Shown in pieces: positions 61,427 to 64,000 of a stretch of 64,000 bases of DNA. Position numbers and translations under genes: made by a program. Below the pieces are notes generated by a model. It was not told where the DNA came from. It ran no database searches and was given only the letters and a program-made list of their open reading frames with translations. The stretch is from Nonomuraea solani (GTDB lineage: Bacteria > Actinomycetota > Actinomycetes > Streptosporangiales > Streptosporangiaceae), in contig NZ_FNVT01000001.1 of assembly GCF_900108335.1 (NCBI RefSeq), positions 674,977 through 738,976 of the forward strand, in the 5' to 3' direction. The stretch's first letter is position 1. Every line of letters starts with the position of its first letter.

Positions 61427-62641
61427 GTGGTGACGGTCGTGGGACTGTCCGGGCATGAAGGGCCCTACTTCGGCGAATTCGGCGGGCGGTTCACGCCGGA
61501 GGCGCTGGTGGCGGCGCTGGACGAACTGGAGGCGGCCTTCCACAAGGCGATGTCGGAGCCGGAGTTCCGCGACCGGCTCGACACGCTGAACCGCGACTAC
61601 ACGGGTCGGCCGAGCCTGCTCACCGAGGCGCCGGCGTTCGCCCGGCACGCCGGGAACGCGCGGATCCTGCTCAAGCGCGAGGACCTCAACCACACCGGCT
61701 CCCACAAGATCAACAACGTGCTCGGCCAGGCGCTGCTCACCGTGCGCATGGGCAAGCGGCGCATCATCGCCGAAACCGGCGCCGGCCAGCACGGCGTCGC
61801 CGCCGCCACCGCCGCCGCCCTCCTCGGGCTGGAGGCCGTGATCTACATGGGCGAGGTGGACATGCGGCGGCAGGCGCTCAACGTCGTCCGCATGCGCCTG
61901 CTCGGGGCCCGCGTCGTGCCCGTGACGTCGGGTTCGCGCACCCTCAAGGACGCCATGAACGAGGCCATGCGCGACTGGGTGACCAACGTCGAGCACACCC
62001 ACTACGTGATCGGGTCGGTGGCCGGGCCGCATCCGTTCCCGGCGATGGTGCGCGAGTTCCAGCGGGTGATCGGGACGGAGGCGCGCGAGCAGGTGCTCTC
62101 GCTGGCGGGGCGGCTGCCCGACGTGGTGTGCGCCTGCGTCGGCGGCGGCTCCAACGCGATCGGCCTCTTCCACGGCTTCCTGGACGATCCCGGGGTCGCG
62201 CTGGTGGGGCTGGAGGCCGGCGGGGCCGGGATCTCGACGGGACTGCACGCGGCGGCCGTCTCCGGGGGGTCGCCGGGGATTCTGCACGGGACGCGGACGT
62301 ACGTGCTGCAGGACACCCACGGCCAGACCCTGGAGAGCCACTCGATCTCGGCCGGGCTCGACTATCCCGGCATCGGTCCTGAGCATGCCTGGCTGCACTC
62401 TCTCGGGCGGGCCCGCTACGAGGCGGTGCCGGACGCGGAGGCCATGGAGGCGTTCGAGCTGCTGGCCCGTACGGAGGGGATCATCCCGGCGATCGAGAGC
62501 GCGCACGCGCTGGCGGGCGCGCTCAGAGAGGGACGGCGCCTGGGGCCCGACGGGCTGGTGCTGGTGAACCTTTCGGGGCGCGGCGACAAGGACATGGACA
62601 CGGCGGCCCGGTACTTCGGTCTGGTGGAGGAGGGCGCATGA
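61427..62641 (+). CDS. trpB: Tryptophan synthase beta subunit
   Basis: This 404-residue PLP enzyme condenses indole with serine to give tryptophan. The PLP lysine is in [12 protein letters not shown] (about 94). [29 protein letters not shown] (phosphate loop) and the C-terminal [14 protein letters not shown] are canonical for TrpB1. Starts at GTG 61427 or GTG 61430 are possible; no ribosome binding site is visible, so a leaderless transcript is plausible. trpA overlaps its stop. There is no trpC, trpD or trpE nearby, unlike the usual actinobacterial arrangement, so this may be a detached or second trpBA pair. Confidence 0.96.
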   Translation: MVTVVGLSGHEGPYFGEFGGRFTPEALVAALDELEAAFHKAMSEPEFRDRLDTLNRDYTGRPSLLTEAPAFARHAGNARILLKREDLNHTGSHKINNVLGQALLTVRMGKRRIIAETGAGQHGVAAATAAALLGLEAVIYMGEVDMRRQALNVVRMRLLGARVVPVTSGSRTLKDAMNEAMRDWVTNVEHTHYVIGSVAGPHPFPAMVREFQRVIGTEAREQVLSLAGRLPDVVCACVGGGSNAIGLFHGFLDDPGVALVGLEAGGAGISTGLHAAAVSGGSPGILHGTRTYVLQDTHGQTLESHSISAGLDYPGIGPEHAWLHSLGRARYEAVPDAEAMEAFELLARTEGIIPAIESAHALAGALREGRRLGPDGLVLVNLSGRGDKDMDTAARYFGLVEEGA

Positions 62642-63480
62642 GCACGCGAACGACGCACTCCGGCGTGGAGACGACCGGGAACGTCACCGTGGGGTCGGTC
62701 ATCGAACGGGCCAGGCGCGAAGGCCGGGCCGCCCTGATCGGATACCTCCCCGTCGGTTACCCCGACGTCGAGACCTCGGTGGCGGCGATGCGGGCCATGG
62801 TCGCCGGCGGGGTGGACATCGTGGAGGTCGGGCTCCCGTATTCCGACCCGCTCATCGACGGGCCCCTCATCCAGCGCGCCACCGAGGCGGCACTGGCGGG
62901 CGGGGTCACCCCGGAGGACGGATTCACCGCCGTCCGGGCGCTGGCGGGGGTGCCCGCGCTGGTGATGACGTACTGGACGCTCGTCGATCGGTACGGGGTG
63001 GACCGGTACGCGGCGGACCTGGCGGCGGCGGGCGGGGCCGGGCTGATCACGCCCGACCTGATCCCGGACGAGGCGGCGAACTGGCACGCGGCGGCCGACC
63101 GGCACGGGCTCGACCGCGTCCACCTCATCGCCCCCACCTCCACCAGGGACCGGATCGATGTGGCGGCCCGCTCGTCCCGCGGCTTCGTGTACGCGGCCTC
63201 GCTCATGGGGGTGACGGGGGAGCGGGACGCGGTGAGCGCGGGGGCACGGGCGCTGGTGTCCCGCGCCAGGGAGGTCACGGACCTGCCCATCTGCGTGGGT
63301 CTCGGCGTCAGTGACGGCGCCCAGGCGGCCGAGATCGCCCAGTTCGCGGACGGCGTGATCGCCGGCTCGGCCTTCGTCCGTGCCCTGGCGAACGCCCCAG
63401 ACGTACCGACCGCCCTGTCCGCCGTCCAGGCGGTAGCCCACGACCTCGCGACCGGCGTCCGCCAACGCCCTCCCACCTGA
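62638..63480 (+). CDS. trpA: Tryptophan synthase alpha subunit
   Basis: This 280-residue TIM-barrel subunit cleaves indole-3-glycerol phosphate and passes indole to TrpB through the internal tunnel. The catalytic Glu and Asp are in [20 protein letters not shown]. Loop 6 is [16 protein letters not shown] and the phosphate-binding end is [12 protein letters not shown]. The ATG overlaps the trpB stop (ATGA), matching the stoichiometric complex. A further 20 residues precede the conserved core at the N-terminus, slightly longer than usual. Confidence 0.96.
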   Translation: MSTRTTHSGVETTGNVTVGSVIERARREGRAALIGYLPVGYPDVETSVAAMRAMVAGGVDIVEVGLPYSDPLIDGPLIQRATEAALAGGVTPEDGFTAVRALAGVPALVMTYWTLVDRYGVDRYAADLAAAGGAGLITPDLIPDEAANWHAAADRHGLDRVHLIAPTSTRDRIDVAARSSRGFVYAASLMGVTGERDAVSAGARALVSRAREVTDLPICVGLGVSDGAQAAEIAQFADGVIAGSAFVRALANAPDVPTALSAVQAVAHDLATGVRQRPPT

Positions 63481-63764
63481 CCAACCCCCACCTAGCACCC
63501 CACCCCCGGCTCCCGCCTCAGCGGGCCGGACCCGGCTTCCGGCGCTCGGCCCAGCGGCTCCCACCCCACTTCCGGCCTGCAGCTCAGCGGACCGGGCACC
63601 CCGATCCAGCGCCCGGCTCGGCGCCTCGCCCGCCACCGCCCAGCGGGCCGGGCTCACCGCCGGCTCCTGCCCAATCCCCTATCTCGAAAGGATCGCGCCG
63701 AAGTGCGGTGGGGAAGGGAAAACGCGGTGGTGCGCCAGAATCAGGCCGAGCCAACGGGGCCGGG
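63481..63764. repeat. Gene-free, GC-rich stretch with imperfect repeats
   Basis: CAGCGGGCCGG-like units recur (near 63519, 63572, 63641) among C-rich sequence. Nothing coding is convincing here. The stretch separates trpA from the convergent GntR/UTRA gene and probably contains terminator structures, but no clean hairpin stood out. Confidence 0.4.
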
Positions 63765-64000
63765 TCAGTGGTCGAGGCGCAAGGAGACGGCGGGTTCCGA
63801 GGCGTGGCGTTTGGTGGTGAAGGCCAGGTGGGAGGCGCACATCAGGGCCAGGTCCGCCAGCAGCGGCCGGTCCGTCGCGTCGTACGTCACCCGCGTGCTC
63901 ATCAGCGCCGCACCCCCGGCGGCCCGGTGCAGCAGCGCCGCCTGGGCCTCCGACAGGACCACCGGTTTGATGGCCTCCGTGGCCCACTCCGGCGACCCCC
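63765..64000 (-). CDS. GntR-family regulator, UTRA ligand-binding domain (5' part beyond the right edge)
   Basis: The minus-strand frame is open from the right edge to a stop at 63765 (about 78 codons). It reads ...SPEWATEAIKPVVLSEAQAA, LLHRAAGGAALMSTRVTYDA, and RPLLADLALMCASHLAFTTK. The E-A-x-x-L, then G-x-x-x-L-x-x-x-R-x-T-Y-D, then R-P-L pattern is the C-terminal half of a UTRA domain, which binds the effector in HutC/DasR-type GntR regulators. The DNA-binding domain is not in the window. It is convergent with trpA. Confidence 0.75.
   Translation of the reverse strand, partial: GSPEWATEAIKPVVLSEAQAALLHRAAGGAALMSTRVTYDATDRPLLADLALMCASHLAFTTKRHASEPAVSLRLDH

Overview
The window is high-GC actinobacterial DNA. 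Genes are tightly packed, ATGA/GTGA stop-start overlaps are frequent, GTG and TTG starts occur, and rare TTA codons are present. Secreted polymer-degrading enzymes, LacI/ROK/GntR-controlled uptake operons and a receptor kinase with a WD40 propeller suggest a mycelial soil saprophyte, probably of the Streptosporangiales (Nonomuraea-like). That placement is inferred from gene content only. I found no tRNA, rRNA, CRISPR array, insertion sequence or prophage, and no gene-free stretch longer than about 300 bases.

Layout, left to right. 1-7.1 kb holds a leftward operon (VOC protein, GntR/FCD regulator, [2Fe-2S] subunit, molybdenum hydroxylase large subunit running off the left edge). It is divergent from a fused 2-oxoacid dehydrogenase E1 and its lipoyl E2, and two TTGGATCCA operator-like sites lie in the shared promoter region. 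7.1-8.3 kb holds an uncharacterised protein behind what looks like the leftover C-terminal tail of a WD40 protein. 8.3-13.8 kb is a LacI-controlled operon: regulator, Tat lipoprotein binding protein, two permeases and a sulfatase, with a recognisable promoter and operator. 13.8-18.5 kb has a secreted M28 aminopeptidase, an aldo/keto reductase and a GH18 chitinase whose two FnIII modules are nearly identical at DNA level. 18.7-22.2 kb has a luciferase-like small protein, a Tm-1-like/TIM-barrel/cupin catabolic module and a convergent GntR.

22.4-29.5 kb is the most unusual block: a coupled operon encoding a SWIM-like zinc protein, an unknown protein, a VWA protein, a MoxR-type AAA+ ATPase and a large DUF5682 protein. 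Its composition matches the uncharacterised enterobacterial yehL-yehM-yehP-yehQ set, with the SWIM component apparently split in two. A membrane Ser/Thr kinase with a complete seven-bladed extracellular WD40 propeller follows.

31.7-47.1 kb contains a PepSY membrane protein with a Met/His-rich partner, a polysaccharide deacetylase, a large GH15 glucodextranase-type enzyme, an L,D-transpeptidase lipoprotein, a NarL-type two-component system divergent from a multicopper oxidase operon, an FAH-family hydrolase, and a divergent MFS exporter/MarR pair. 47.2-54.7 kb is a six-gene leftward operon: ROK regulator, sulfonate-type ABC transporter (permease, ATPase, binding protein), second sulfatase and GH43. 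With the LacI operon this gives two independently regulated uptake-plus-sulfatase systems, which points to sulfated glycans or sulfate esters.

55-64 kb has a BtrH-like protein, a secreted GH35 beta-galactosidase, a small monooxygenase, and a sulfur/flavin cluster (truncated ABC ATPase, 30-residue acidic ORF, NtaA/SnaA-type FMN monooxygenase, FMN reductase) behind an inverted repeat and a leaderless promoter. A stand-alone trpB-trpA pair sits behind overlapping palindromes. A GntR/UTRA regulator enters from the right edge.
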